DNA from: CAJQPP01 sp963793465
GTDB lineage: Bacteria > Planctomycetota > Planctomycetia > Pirellulales > Pirellulaceae
DNA: 64,000 nt
Assembly (NCBI GenBank): GCA_963793465.1
Contig: CAWCAJ010000005.1
Coordinates: forward strand, 496,001 to 560,000
Direction of reading: 5' to 3'
Under the pieces are notes generated by a model, which was not told the DNA's origin, made no database searches, and was given only the letters and a program-made list of their open reading frames with translations. Within the stretch, counting starts at the first letter, position 1, and each line of letters opens with the position of its first letter. Shown here piece after piece: positions 26,847-34,497 of this stretch. Position numbers and translations under genes: made by a program.

Positions 26847-27305
26847 TCAGGCTTCTCCGCCAAGATCGATTGTAAACGCTTCTTGCAGCAGCGTGTCTTC
26901 TGAACATCGTATTGCGGCAAACGACTCTATCCAATTTTTGAGTGGTAGCTCAGTCTCCTCCGAGATGGCACCAATGGTTCTTTCGTTTGCCAGACTGTCA
27001 CGAATCAATGCTAGAGCTGAAACACAATTCAGATTGGCTTGATACAAAGCGTTGATTTGACGAGACCAGTTGGGGCGTCTTTCCAGAATATTGCCCAGGT
27101 AACCGTCTTGCGATGACGGCGCCAGTGAATTTGGGAGCTCGAGGATCAAGCGATTGACCAAGATCAGCAGAGACGGTCGGGTTTTCAGGTCAGGCCTTTT
27201 GCTTAGCAGGGATCGAATATTCCATGACCGAACTGTGGTCCGGGCGAACAACAACGCTGCCAAACAGCACATTGGCCATTGACTCCTGTGATCCATGGCA
27301 TACAC
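26847..27305 (-). CDS. Small helical protein, hemerythrin-like pattern without histidines (tentative)
   Basis: The protein has up to 152 aa; the true start may be further inside because the first 25 residues look unlike a conserved domain. The helical pattern with DGYLGNILERRPNWSRQI and the ending DTLLQEAFTIDLGGEA resembles hemerythrin-type four-helix proteins of planctomycetes. The His residues expected as iron ligands are not at those positions. It could be a non-metal member or an unrelated helical protein. The assignment is weak; coding itself is plausible from codon use and length. Confidence 0.4.
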   Translation of the reverse strand: MYAMDHRSQWPMCCLAALLFARTTVRSWNIRSLLSKRPDLKTRPSLLILVNRLILELPNSLAPSSQDGYLGNILERRPNWSRQINALYQANLNCVSALALIRDSLANERTIGAISEETELPLKNWIESFAAIRCSEDTLLQEAFTIDLGGEA

Positions 27306-27357
27306 TGCACCGCGAGAGCAGGCGAGGCGTTATTGCGACAGCAACCTTGCTGCTACA

Positions 27358-27455
27358 TTCGGATGACTAGATAGAAGGCAGTCTGCACAGTCGGAAGGCC
27401 GAATAATAAGTAAGCCGACGCGAAGACATGCCGATGTTTTTGCGTCGGTTTTTTT
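27358..27455 (+). ncRNA. Terminator-ended structured RNA element, copy A
   Basis: The element starts TTCGGATGACTAGATAGAAGGC, contains a small CTG-CA-CAG hairpin between GGC and GCC, and ends in a terminator: CCGACGC (27415-27421) pairs with GCGTCGG (27442-27448) followed by seven T. No plus-strand gene precedes it. A second element at 29252-29355 shares 22 of the first 28 bases plus the GTAA(A/G)CCGA entry to the terminator. It ends 31 bases before the broken DUF2294 gene, so it is either a small RNA or a transcription attenuator. Confidence 0.5.
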
Positions 27456-27485
27456 GTGCCAGCTACGAGAAATCAGCGGCAACAA

Positions 27486-27879
27486 ATGGGTATTATTGAT
27501 GGCGATTGTGTGAGCCAGCTGGCAGCAATCACTGGTGCCCAACAGCAATTACGTACCGGCCAGTCACCGAGGCAAGTCGAAGTGGCGTTCTTCGGCGACG
27601 CTTTGGTTGTGGTTCTGCACGATGGTTCTGCACGATGCATTGACGATTTCCGAGAAAAAAGACCCATCAAACCCGAACGCGGCCAAACAACTACAGCCCT
27701 GTCATCGAGAACTTTTTTGTGGTTCGTCAAACTCGATGAGCCAGGAAATTGCCAGGGTCACCGGCAGGAAGGTCCGGGAGGCGGTGGGGGAAACGGAAAC
27801 GGAAACGGCGTCCGGGTCGCTGCTTTGTACAGCGTGCGGATGGGCGTGTATGATCCAGGTGCATATTGTTGCCGCCTGA
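27486..27879 (+). pseudogene. DUF2294 homologue frameshifted by a 13-bp tandem duplication
   Basis: From ATG 27486 the frame reads a DUF2294 N-terminal half (RTGQSPRQVEVAFFGDALVVVLHD). The homology then continues in the +1 frame (ALTISEKKDPSN, CHRELFCGSSNSMSQEIARVTGRKVREA) to TGA 27877. At the break, GGTTCTGCACGAT is present twice (27611-27623 and 27624-27636). Removing one copy restores a single frame reading VVVLHDALTISEK. The gene was therefore inactivated by, or toggles through, this duplication. The intact paralogue is at 26064. Confidence 0.75.
27611..27636 (+). repeat. 13-bp direct duplication causing the frameshift
   Basis: Two exact adjacent copies of GGTTCTGCACGAT. The length of 13 shifts the downstream frame by one. 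Confidence 0.95.
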
Positions 27880-27962
27880 AACAAATCCCGCATGAAAAAG
27901 TTGCAGGTCTGGGGGCCAACGTCGCCGGCAATGCCAAACTTCACGCAAGACAAGGCGGAACA

Positions 27963-28418
27963 ATGACGACAACGACGGAATTTGCCAGCACTCCCTGCTA
28001 CGTACTGAAGAGCGGGAACCAGCCGATCTTCCCGACGATCAATCTTGAGGATTCCAGCAAGACTTGTATTTGTGTTTACGGTTTTTCCGACAAACCGATT
28101 TACGACAAGTTTATCGATACCGCTCCGCAACTTTTAACTCCCTATCCGTTGGTGGAGGGGTATCTGGCCAATCAAATCGCCGAAGCAGAGGCAACCGCAC
28201 CCAATGGCGTGTGTCTGGTAATACTCGACGCGACCGATCCCACGCAGTCGGTGTTGTCAGCCGCAACCATGGCGGAGGTACTCCGGGCCCAACAGGAAAA
28301 GGCGCGGCAGGTATCCATTGTGCTTGAACTTGCCTACGATCCAGAAACAGCCAGTTACTTTGTCGCCGGTGGATCAATCCCGATCCCACCGTCCGAGCCA
28401 ATACAGGTCGTCAAATGA
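27963..28418 (+). CDS. Conserved-looking hypothetical protein, 151 aa
   Basis: I choose ATG 27963 (MTTTTEFASTPCYVLKSGNQ), because the frame upstream of it belongs to the broken DUF2294 copy. The protein is soluble, without signal or membrane segment. It alternates strands and helices (TCICVYGFSDKPIYDKFID, GVCLVILDATDPTQSV, QVSIVLELAYDPETASYFV). I do not recognise the family. There is no obvious catalytic motif; two Cys lie close together (TCIC). It sits among small stress-type genes on the same strand, 84 bases after the pseudogene. Confidence 0.6.
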   Translation: MTTTTEFASTPCYVLKSGNQPIFPTINLEDSSKTCICVYGFSDKPIYDKFIDTAPQLLTPYPLVEGYLANQIAEAEATAPNGVCLVILDATDPTQSVLSAATMAEVLRAQQEKARQVSIVLELAYDPETASYFVAGGSIPIPPSEPIQVVK

Positions 28419-28800
28419 GGTTGATTGGTTCTGCCGTTTGCTTGCCGATGTCAGGTTTCCAAGGACTCGATAGCGGGTCCCGCCAGTGAGGTTTCCCCGG
28501 ATGATCGCCAGATAGCTGCAAAAGCCAGCGTGACAAACAACGGATTCAGTCATATGGGAGGGATCGATGAGAACTGCCAATGGAACGGTTGCGGTGCGTC
28601 ACGAAAACTTGCAGGCAAACGAACGACGACTGCAAACGTCATTTCACGCACGCCCCGCACACGGTATCTGCTGGCCTCGTTTAATCGTTGAGATGCGTTG
28701 GCTGTGCCTAAATGAAATTGTTCATGAACCGACTCAGATAATGCGACGGCAACAGTCCTGCCGTAGGAATAACCGTACCAGGCTTTTTGGAGACACAACG
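28419..28800. other. Intergenic region before the lysine-rich gene
   Basis: About 380 bases. The frames that are open here have unusual composition and poor start sites, so I do not call a gene. No repeat or terminator stands out. Confidence 0.4.
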
Positions 28801-28938
28801 ATGGGTGACAAGGGTGGAAGTAAAGACAAAGGCAAAAAAGAACAACAAAAAAAAGCAAAAAAAAGCCCTAAGGAGAAGCGAAAAGCCCAAAAAGAAAAAA
28901 AGAACAGATCGAGTACGCTAACCAAAACGTCGAGTTGA
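28801..28938 (+). CDS. Lysine-rich small basic protein, 45 aa
   Basis: It begins MGDKGGSKDKGKKEQQKK and is about 40 percent Lys with Glu and Gln, ending NRSSTLTKTSS. A GGAG motif lies eight bases upstream of the ATG. The composition suggests a disordered, nucleic-acid-binding protein; it contains K-S-P-K-E-K-R-K, a motif type also seen in small basic proteins of other environmental bacteria. It differs from the Ala/Pro-rich H1-like protein at 12936. A frame extends upstream, but the ribosome binding site points to this start. Confidence 0.65.
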   Translation: MGDKGGSKDKGKKEQQKKAKKSPKEKRKAQKEKKNRSSTLTKTSS

Positions 28939-29251
28939 TTTGGATGCGGATCGAATTCCGGCGCGAGAAAACTGGATCCTGATTTGTGGATTTGCGACAG
29001 GGGTTTCATGGATGAGCACTTTTCGCGCAACAATCATGAAAAGAATGTGCATTCTGTAAGAATCCACTTCGTTATGGCGTTGGCGATATCCAGGAAATTC
29101 GCCATCGCGAAATTTGTGATATTGTCAGCAACAAATAAATTCAACTATTCCCGCGCTGGTCATTGTGCTGCGGCGTGTAACTGGTAGGTTGATCAGCGAG
29201 GAGATGGATTCGGAAGGAAAAGCCGAATGACTCCCTCAACAAAAACACATT
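28939..29251. other. Intergenic region, A/T-richer than neighbours
   Basis: No supported gene. It includes ATTCGG...CCGAAT (29208-29228), a six-base stem shortly upstream of RNA element copy B. Confidence 0.35.
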
Positions 29252-29355
29252 TTCGGATGACGAGATAAAGGGCGAACTGTTCGACAGAGAGCCCGTTACA
29301 GCGTAAACCGATGTTGTCAACAACGCGTATGCGTCAGGCAACATCGGTTTTTTTT
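29252..29355 (+). ncRNA. Terminator-ended structured RNA element, copy B
   Basis: It begins TTCGGATGACGAGATAAAGGGC. GGGC pairs with GCCC around an inner CTGT/ACAG hairpin. A 12-bp stem, AAACCGATGTTG (29305-29316) with CAACATCGGTTT (29339-29350), is followed by T residues, giving a terminator with a 22-base loop. It is homologous to copy A at 27358 and lies 109 bases before the receiver-like gene at 29464. No plus-strand gene ends close enough upstream to need this terminator. Confidence 0.5.
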
Positions 29356-29463
29356 GCGCTGATGGTATGACGCACTTCGATCAGTCGATTGCGAGTTGCT
29401 CAAAACCAGCCATGTCAGCCCTGGCCAGGCGATAGTGGTTTTTCGACAACAAGGATGGGAAAA

Positions 29464-30006
29464 ATGAAATCAAGTAGGATCTGCCAGCTACCGGCCAGAG
29501 AACACCTGCTGCCGGACACATTGCGAAATGAGAGCATCCTGGGAACCTGTCCGGCCCCCCACTTCCTCGAAGTCCTGATCGTGGACGACAGCAAGCACAG
29601 AGCCGCAGCAAATGCTGACATGATTCGCAGTTTGGGACACGCAGTGGAATTGGCCTGCGATGGAATCATGGCATTGCGAATGGCTGCGGCAAATCGCCCA
29701 GATGCCGTACTTTTGTCCAGCAACCTGGAGGGTCTTGATGGATGCGACGTTGCCGGGCACTTGCGATCCGACTTTATGGAGCAGCCACCGTTGATGATTG
29801 GATTTGCATCTCACGCAGACAGGTTGATGAGGTGGCGATGCGTTACGTCGGGCATGGATTTGGTGCTGGAAGCGTTATTGGACGCGGAAGCCATCGCAAC
29901 CGTGTTGCTATATGAATATGCCAGAGTGACTGTTGACAGGAACTCGGATTCGCCAGTGAACACCCGAGCATGCCGCGTGCGGAAGCCAACAAAGTCGCTG
30001 GCTTAG
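29464..30006 (+). CDS. Receiver-like protein lacking the phospho-accepting Asp
   Basis: The protein has 180 aa from ATG 29464, with AAGGA eight bases upstream; ATG 29455 is an alternative. Residues 35-150 fold like a CheY receiver: VLIVDDS, RPDAVLLSSNLEGLDG and SGMDLVLEALLDAEAI. Compared with the usual VLLD.GLPGMDG and KPVD, the phosphorylation site is Ser85 and the conserved Lys-Pro is Ala-Leu. The N-terminal 34 residues are of unknown role and there is no output domain. It probably acts as a phosphorylation-independent protein partner (inference). It is preceded by structured RNA element B. Confidence 0.75.
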   Translation: MKSSRICQLPAREHLLPDTLRNESILGTCPAPHFLEVLIVDDSKHRAAANADMIRSLGHAVELACDGIMALRMAAANRPDAVLLSSNLEGLDGCDVAGHLRSDFMEQPPLMIGFASHADRLMRWRCVTSGMDLVLEALLDAEAIATVLLYEYARVTVDRNSDSPVNTRACRVRKPTKSLA

Positions 30007-30144
30007 GTTAAGCGTCAACTTCCCGTGGGAATCCCATCGCCTCCGGGTTGCAACCCAATGAAGGATGGGAAAACGGATACCCGAGATAGTCGCAACCTGC
30101 GATTATTCGGAATGACAATCGCAAACTCCAAAGGAGAATTCGCG

Positions 30145-30402
30145 ATGAAAGCAACGAAATCTGAGATACACGAAGGCAAAATCGTCAGCGTGTCTGGAAA
30201 CAAAATTACTTCGACCGGTGTTAAGGGGAATGAGCATCACTACACCTTGGCCAAGGATGCCAAGGTCACTTTTGATGGGAAAACGAGCAAACTCAGCGAC
30301 CTGAAGGTTGGTATGCCTGTTCGCGTGACGACCTGCGCGGAAGACGACTCCAAAGCCTCTTCCGTCTCTGCAGGCAAGAAACAGTCGGTCCCCTATGCTT
30401 AG
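30145..30402 (+). CDS. Small OB-fold-like hypothetical protein, 85 aa
   Basis: ATG 30145 has a good AAGGAG nine bases upstream. The protein reads as a compact beta barrel: GKIVSVSGNKITSTG, EHHYTLAKDAKVTFDGK, SDLKVGMPVRVTT, like the DUF5666-type fold (a short five-strand barrel with DLKxGxxVxV). It has no signal peptide, so it should be cytoplasmic. Similar small proteins are frequent in planctomycetes; the function is unknown. It lies 138 bases after the receiver-like gene on the same strand. Confidence 0.65.
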   Translation: MKATKSEIHEGKIVSVSGNKITSTGVKGNEHHYTLAKDAKVTFDGKTSKLSDLKVGMPVRVTTCAEDDSKASSVSAGKKQSVPYA

Positions 30403-30422
30403 CGTGTGAGCAATTGGAGGTT

Positions 30423-30483
30423 CAGTGAGAAAACGTTTCGCACATTGCGTGCGGTCCCAACAAATGAAACATGTTTCTCACTG
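30423..30483. other. Nested hairpin in the leader of the carbohydrate operon
   Basis: CAGTGAGAAA(A)C (30423-30434) pairs with GTTTCTCACTG (30473-30483), enclosing a second hairpin CGCAC-ATTGC-GTGCG (30439-30453). No T run follows, so it is not a simple terminator. It may be a regulatory RNA structure or an operator with dyad symmetry. Confidence 0.4.
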
Positions 30484-30551
30484 AGTTTCCGGCTTGTTTC
30501 GGAGAGCCTGTCACGTCAGCTTGAATTCAGTTTTGCACTGAAGGAACCAAA

Positions 30552-30647
30552 ATGCCATTCGGTCAAGCTTCTGGCATCATGATCCAGCCTCTCGTCACGG
30601 TGGCTCGTTTGGTTTCGAACTACGGAAGTTTCTCGAGGGGGAAGTAA
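30552..30647 (+). CDS. Possible 31-aa leader peptide coupled to the GT4 gene
   Basis: The frame MPFGQASGIMIQPLVTVARL... has AAGGAA eight bases before its ATG. Its stop overlaps the GT4 start as TAATG, the usual arrangement for translational coupling. The ribosome binding site of the GT4 gene (GAGGGGGAAG) lies inside it. No homology is known to me; it could be a chance frame. Confidence 0.35.
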   Translation: MPFGQASGIMIQPLVTVARLVSNYGSFSRGK

Positions 30648-31873
30648 TGGTCCGGCCACTGTTTTTGTCTACGTACCCCCCAGAAGAATGTGGGCTTGCC
30701 ACGTTTACCAAAGATTCCGCAGACGCAGTGGATCTGGCTTCCGGCAGAAATGCATCATCAGTGATTGCCATTCAAAAATTGTCCAAGCAAGCCGGAGATG
30801 ACGGCCGCGTCGTCCACACCATTCAGAACGGGCAACGCGAGGCGTATCGGCAAGCCAGCCAGGTAGTGAATTCCAACGACTGTGACGTTGTGAGTTTGCA
30901 GCACGAATTCGGTCTTTATCCGGGAGATTGGGGCAGTCGAATCATGGAGTTTGTTTATGGGTGCCGAAAGCCGATGGTGACCACGTTTCATACTCTGTTG
31001 ACGAATCCTGAACCGACACCGCGTCGGCTGGTTCGTGCAATTGCCAATAGAAGTTGCGCCAATGTCGTGATGACACGGGTTGCCGCAGGACTGCTGAAGG
31101 GAGTCTATGGGGTCGCTGAATCATCCATTCACGTGATTCCGCATGGCGTTCCGGTCGCTCTCTTTGATCGGGACATTAGTCAGAGAGACCATTTGGGACT
31201 CAAGGGCAAGCAGGTGATCTGCACCTTCGGTCTGATCAACTCCGGTAAGGGGCTGGAACAGATGATTCGAGCGATGCCCAAAGTCGTTGAGGCCTGCCCC
31301 TCCGCGGTCTACCGGATCGTCGGCATCACCCATCCGCAAGTCAAACGCCAGGAAGGTGAATCCTACCGGGAACACTTGACCGCGCTGGCCGAATCGCTGG
31401 GCATCGGTGAACATGTCCAGTTCGTCAACAAGTACCTGGCCTTCGACGATTTGCTTTGTCATTTGCGATCGTGTGACGTCTTTGTCACGCCTTACCCTGG
31501 TAAAGATCAGATCGCCAGTGGCACAATGGCTTATGCCATGGCCACGGTTGGCGCAGTTGTCAGTACGCCATTTTTGTATGCCGAGGAAATGCTTGCCGAG
31601 GAAAGAGGTTTGCTGGTTCCCTTTGGCGACAGCGCTGCCATGGCCGAGGCGACCTTGCGGTTGCTGTTGGACCGGGCGTTGCTTTCGGAGACTCGGAGTC
31701 GCGCCTACGAATACGCGAAACCGATGTTCTGGCCCAACGTTGGACGCATGTACCTGGACCTCTTCCAGAAAGTCGTTTCAGCTGCCCAAAGCGATGCGGT
31801 TCAGGGTATTCGATCATTAACATCCTGCCTCGAATCAGAAAGTTTCGAGCAAGGATTACACAAGGAAGTCTGA
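30647..31873 (+). CDS. GT4-type glycosyltransferase (1)
   Basis: The protein has 408 aa and is a GT-B fold glycosyltransferase: N-terminal STYPPEECGLATFT (acceptor-side loop), QHEFGLYPGDWGS, and TFHTLL. In the C-terminal nucleotide-sugar domain are IPHGVPVALF, TFGLINSGKGLEQMI and the donor-binding VFVTPYPGKDQIASGT ending in AVGAVVSTPFLYAEE. Retaining GT4 enzymes use a UDP- or GDP-sugar. The protein has no membrane segment. It starts an operon of five genes that overlap or nearly touch; the next gene begins at its TGA (ATGTC at 31873). Confidence 0.85.
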   Translation: MVRPLFLSTYPPEECGLATFTKDSADAVDLASGRNASSVIAIQKLSKQAGDDGRVVHTIQNGQREAYRQASQVVNSNDCDVVSLQHEFGLYPGDWGSRIMEFVYGCRKPMVTTFHTLLTNPEPTPRRLVRAIANRSCANVVMTRVAAGLLKGVYGVAESSIHVIPHGVPVALFDRDISQRDHLGLKGKQVICTFGLINSGKGLEQMIRAMPKVVEACPSAVYRIVGITHPQVKRQEGESYREHLTALAESLGIGEHVQFVNKYLAFDDLLCHLRSCDVFVTPYPGKDQIASGTMAYAMATVGAVVSTPFLYAEEMLAEERGLLVPFGDSAAMAEATLRLLLDRALLSETRSRAYEYAKPMFWPNVGRMYLDLFQKVVSAAQSDAVQGIRSLTSCLESESFEQGLHKEV

Positions 31874-32949
31874 TGTCAAAGCACGTCCCCGTCCCAATGA
31901 ACCATTTGGATCGGTTGACCGACTCAACGGGTCTGATCCAGCACGCGATCTACGGCATCCCGAGGCGCGAAAGTGGTTACACAACTGACGACAACGCCCG
32001 CGCTTTGCGATTGACGACCCGTTTGTGGGGTGGTGATTCGGATGAAGCGATGTTGAACCGTGTTGTTCGCTATTTGAGTTTTCTGGAACATGCTCGGCAT
32101 CCGGTGAGGGGCTTTCACAATTTCATGAGTTTCCAGAGGGACTGGCTCGACGCGGGCGGATGTGGTGACTGTCAAGGTCAGGCCGTGCTGGCGCTGGCGG
32201 AGGTGGTCGGCAGTCGACTTCCCGATGGTATTCGAATGGTTGCAAGCGAGTTGCTCGACACCAGTCTCCCGGCCGTTAGAGAACTGAGGAGCCTCCGCGC
32301 GCAGGCCTATTTGATTCAGGCTTGGGCCATTCTGCACCGAGCTAAAGTGCAGGATAGCAAGCTATTTGAAGTCATCGCCAAGTCGGCAGCCGATCGACTG
32401 TCGGCCTGTTATCACCGTTCGCGACGAACTGACTGGTATTGGTTCGAGCCACAAATCACCTATGCGAACGCGGTCTTGCCCCACGCTCTGTTTGACGCCA
32501 GTGAATGCTGGCCTGACGACGGCTTTCTTTCAATCGCGGAAAAATCCTTTGGGTTTCTGAGGCTGACGACATCGACCCATGGAATCTTTTGGCCGGTCGG
32601 CAATGAAGACTGGTATTCACGAGGCGAAACCAAGTCGGACTTTGATCAGCAGCCCCTGGAAGCATCCACGATGACTGCTGCTGCACTTGCGGGTTTCCAG
32701 AGATCGGGTGACGAAGAGTATCTCGAAGTTGCCTTGCAAGCCAAAGAATGGTTTACCGGCCAAAACAGCCTTGGGCAATCGTTGATCGGTGTCGATGACG
32801 GTTCATGTTGTGATGGAATCCAGGATTCCAGATTAAACTTGAATCGCGGTGCGGAATCAACGCTCGCTTACCTGTGGTCGGAGCTGCTGTGGTCCACCAA
32901 AGAACCGTCGTTTGCCAATGAAGCGGAACTCGCAGTGTTGCTCAGGTAA
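31873..32949 (+). CDS. Helical (alpha/alpha)6-type protein of the GH130 operon
   Basis: The protein has 358 aa; its ATG overlaps the stop of the GT4 gene. The amphipathic helix pattern and motifs GYTTDDNARAL, RGFHNFMSF, GDCQGQAVLAL, WYWFEPQITYANAVLP and STHGIFWPVGNEDWY fit an (alpha/alpha)6 barrel like those of glycosidases and epimerases. Acidic pairs such as Asp-Asp in TTDDN could be catalytic, but I cannot assign a family. Proteins of this type are often found between a GT4 and a GH130 gene, so a role in processing the same oligosaccharide is likely. Confidence 0.65.
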   Translation: MSKHVPVPMNHLDRLTDSTGLIQHAIYGIPRRESGYTTDDNARALRLTTRLWGGDSDEAMLNRVVRYLSFLEHARHPVRGFHNFMSFQRDWLDAGGCGDCQGQAVLALAEVVGSRLPDGIRMVASELLDTSLPAVRELRSLRAQAYLIQAWAILHRAKVQDSKLFEVIAKSAADRLSACYHRSRRTDWYWFEPQITYANAVLPHALFDASECWPDDGFLSIAEKSFGFLRLTTSTHGIFWPVGNEDWYSRGETKSDFDQQPLEASTMTAAALAGFQRSGDEEYLEVALQAKEWFTGQNSLGQSLIGVDDGSCCDGIQDSRLNLNRGAESTLAYLWSELLWSTKEPSFANEAELAVLLR

Positions 32950-33009
32950 AATCTGTTAATCTCAAATCTAGAAATCTGTTTGTCTACCACCGGAGAACCG
33001 TCCCACCGA

Positions 33010-34497
33010 ATGTCCCCAGATCTCGCCATTAAACGTTCCGAATTGGTTCTGCAACCGGATCCGTCGCGGGTTTTGCTGCGACCCTTCAACCCGGGTGATT
33101 CCGGCCGCGTTGACCGAATCATAGCAAGGATTCTGTCGATCCCCGATTTGCAGGTAAGCGTATTGTTGGAGCAGCTTACTCGAGATTTTTCCGAACGGCA
33201 CCAGCAGCTGCAGCGAAGTTTCCAGCAAAGGTTCGATCAGGTTTGCATTGATCGAGCTTCCACGCAAAAAATATCCGGGCAAAAACGCCTGCTCATTGGC
33301 GCCTGTTTGCTGGCCGAGTATTCACTCGAATCCGCCGCATTGTTCAACCCCTCGATGGTACCGCACATGGATCAAGGAGGGTTGATCGCTGGTTCACTCA
33401 GGTTCATTCTCAGCCTTCGGGCGACTGGCGAAGGGCACATCTCGTCGATCACTTTTCGCACGGGTGTTATCCATCCAGACAACGAAATTGTGATGGATCC
33501 ACCGAAAGGCTTCTTAACCGAAGCGAGTCAGGTCCTGAATTCAACTTTTGAAAAAGAGCTGTTCAGGAGAAAGCTGGATGAGTTGGGATTGAAATGCGAA
33601 TTTTCGCAGCGTGTGACCCAGCAACTCAGTCCATCTTTCGGGATCGATGAATTGAACAGCATCATCCATGCGGAACTGCAGCGTGAGCATCATGCAGAGG
33701 GGGTGTTGCATGAAGATCATCAGGTCGCCAAGGGAATCAGGTTGTTGGCCCAATCGAATTACGAAGTCCAATTCGAACATGAGCAGGACCTTTCGCAGCG
33801 GATTCTTTTTCCCGCCACTCAATCTCAAAGCAACGGCATCGAGGATGCTCGGTTTGTCCGTTTTCAGAATGATGATGGAAGTGATGTCTACTATGCCACA
33901 TTCACCGCATTTGATGGGAAAGTCGTTATGCCTGAACTGGTTGAGACAACGGACTTTCTTCGCTTTCGATTCAGTACACTGAACGGCGCGGTCGCCCAAA
34001 ACAAGGGGATGGCAATGTTCCCTCGAAAAATCAACGGTCGCTATGCCATGCTCGCGCGGCAAGACAACGAGAGTATTTACTTGAGCTATTCCGACAACGT
34101 CCACTTTTGGAACGAGAGCAGGTTGCTGTTCGAGCCCGAGTACACCTGGGAGTTGATTCAAATTGGCAACTGTGGTTCTCCCATCGAGACTGAGGCGGGA
34201 TGGTTGGTGCTCAGCCACGGCGTCGGCCCCATGCGGGAGTATTGCATCAGCGCGTTTCTGTTGGATTTGGATGATCCCGGCAAGTTGATTGGACGACTGG
34301 ACCAACCACTGATGCAGCCCAATCAGCAGGAGCGTAAAGGCTACGTTCCGAACGTTGTTTATACGTGCGGAGCCCTGGTGCACAACGAAACCCTGTTTAT
34401 CCCTTACGGTATGGCCGATCATGCGACCGGGTTTGCTACCGTACCTGTCAAGGACGTTCTGGCGGCATTGCAAGCAAAAGTTGGACAAGATCGGTGA
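33010..34497 (+). CDS. GH130 family glycoside phosphorylase/hydrolase (long form)
   Basis: The protein has 495 aa from ATG 33010; a TTG at 32980 is possible. The C-terminal 330 residues are a GH130 five-bladed propeller: GIEDARFVRF (with the family's catalytic Asp position), GMAMFPRKINGRYAM, QIGNCGSPIETEAGWLVLSHG and GYVPNVVYTCGALV. The 170-residue N-terminal helical extension (LRPFNPGD...) is typical of the long subfamily seen with glycosyltransferases. GH130 enzymes act on beta-mannosides, by phosphorolysis or hydrolysis. The stop overlaps the next start (GTGA). Confidence 0.85.
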   Translation: MSPDLAIKRSELVLQPDPSRVLLRPFNPGDSGRVDRIIARILSIPDLQVSVLLEQLTRDFSERHQQLQRSFQQRFDQVCIDRASTQKISGQKRLLIGACLLAEYSLESAALFNPSMVPHMDQGGLIAGSLRFILSLRATGEGHISSITFRTGVIHPDNEIVMDPPKGFLTEASQVLNSTFEKELFRRKLDELGLKCEFSQRVTQQLSPSFGIDELNSIIHAELQREHHAEGVLHEDHQVAKGIRLLAQSNYEVQFEHEQDLSQRILFPATQSQSNGIEDARFVRFQNDDGSDVYYATFTAFDGKVVMPELVETTDFLRFRFSTLNGAVAQNKGMAMFPRKINGRYAMLARQDNESIYLSYSDNVHFWNESRLLFEPEYTWELIQIGNCGSPIETEAGWLVLSHGVGPMREYCISAFLLDLDDPGKLIGRLDQPLMQPNQQERKGYVPNVVYTCGALVHNETLFIPYGMADHATGFATVPVKDVLAALQAKVGQDR

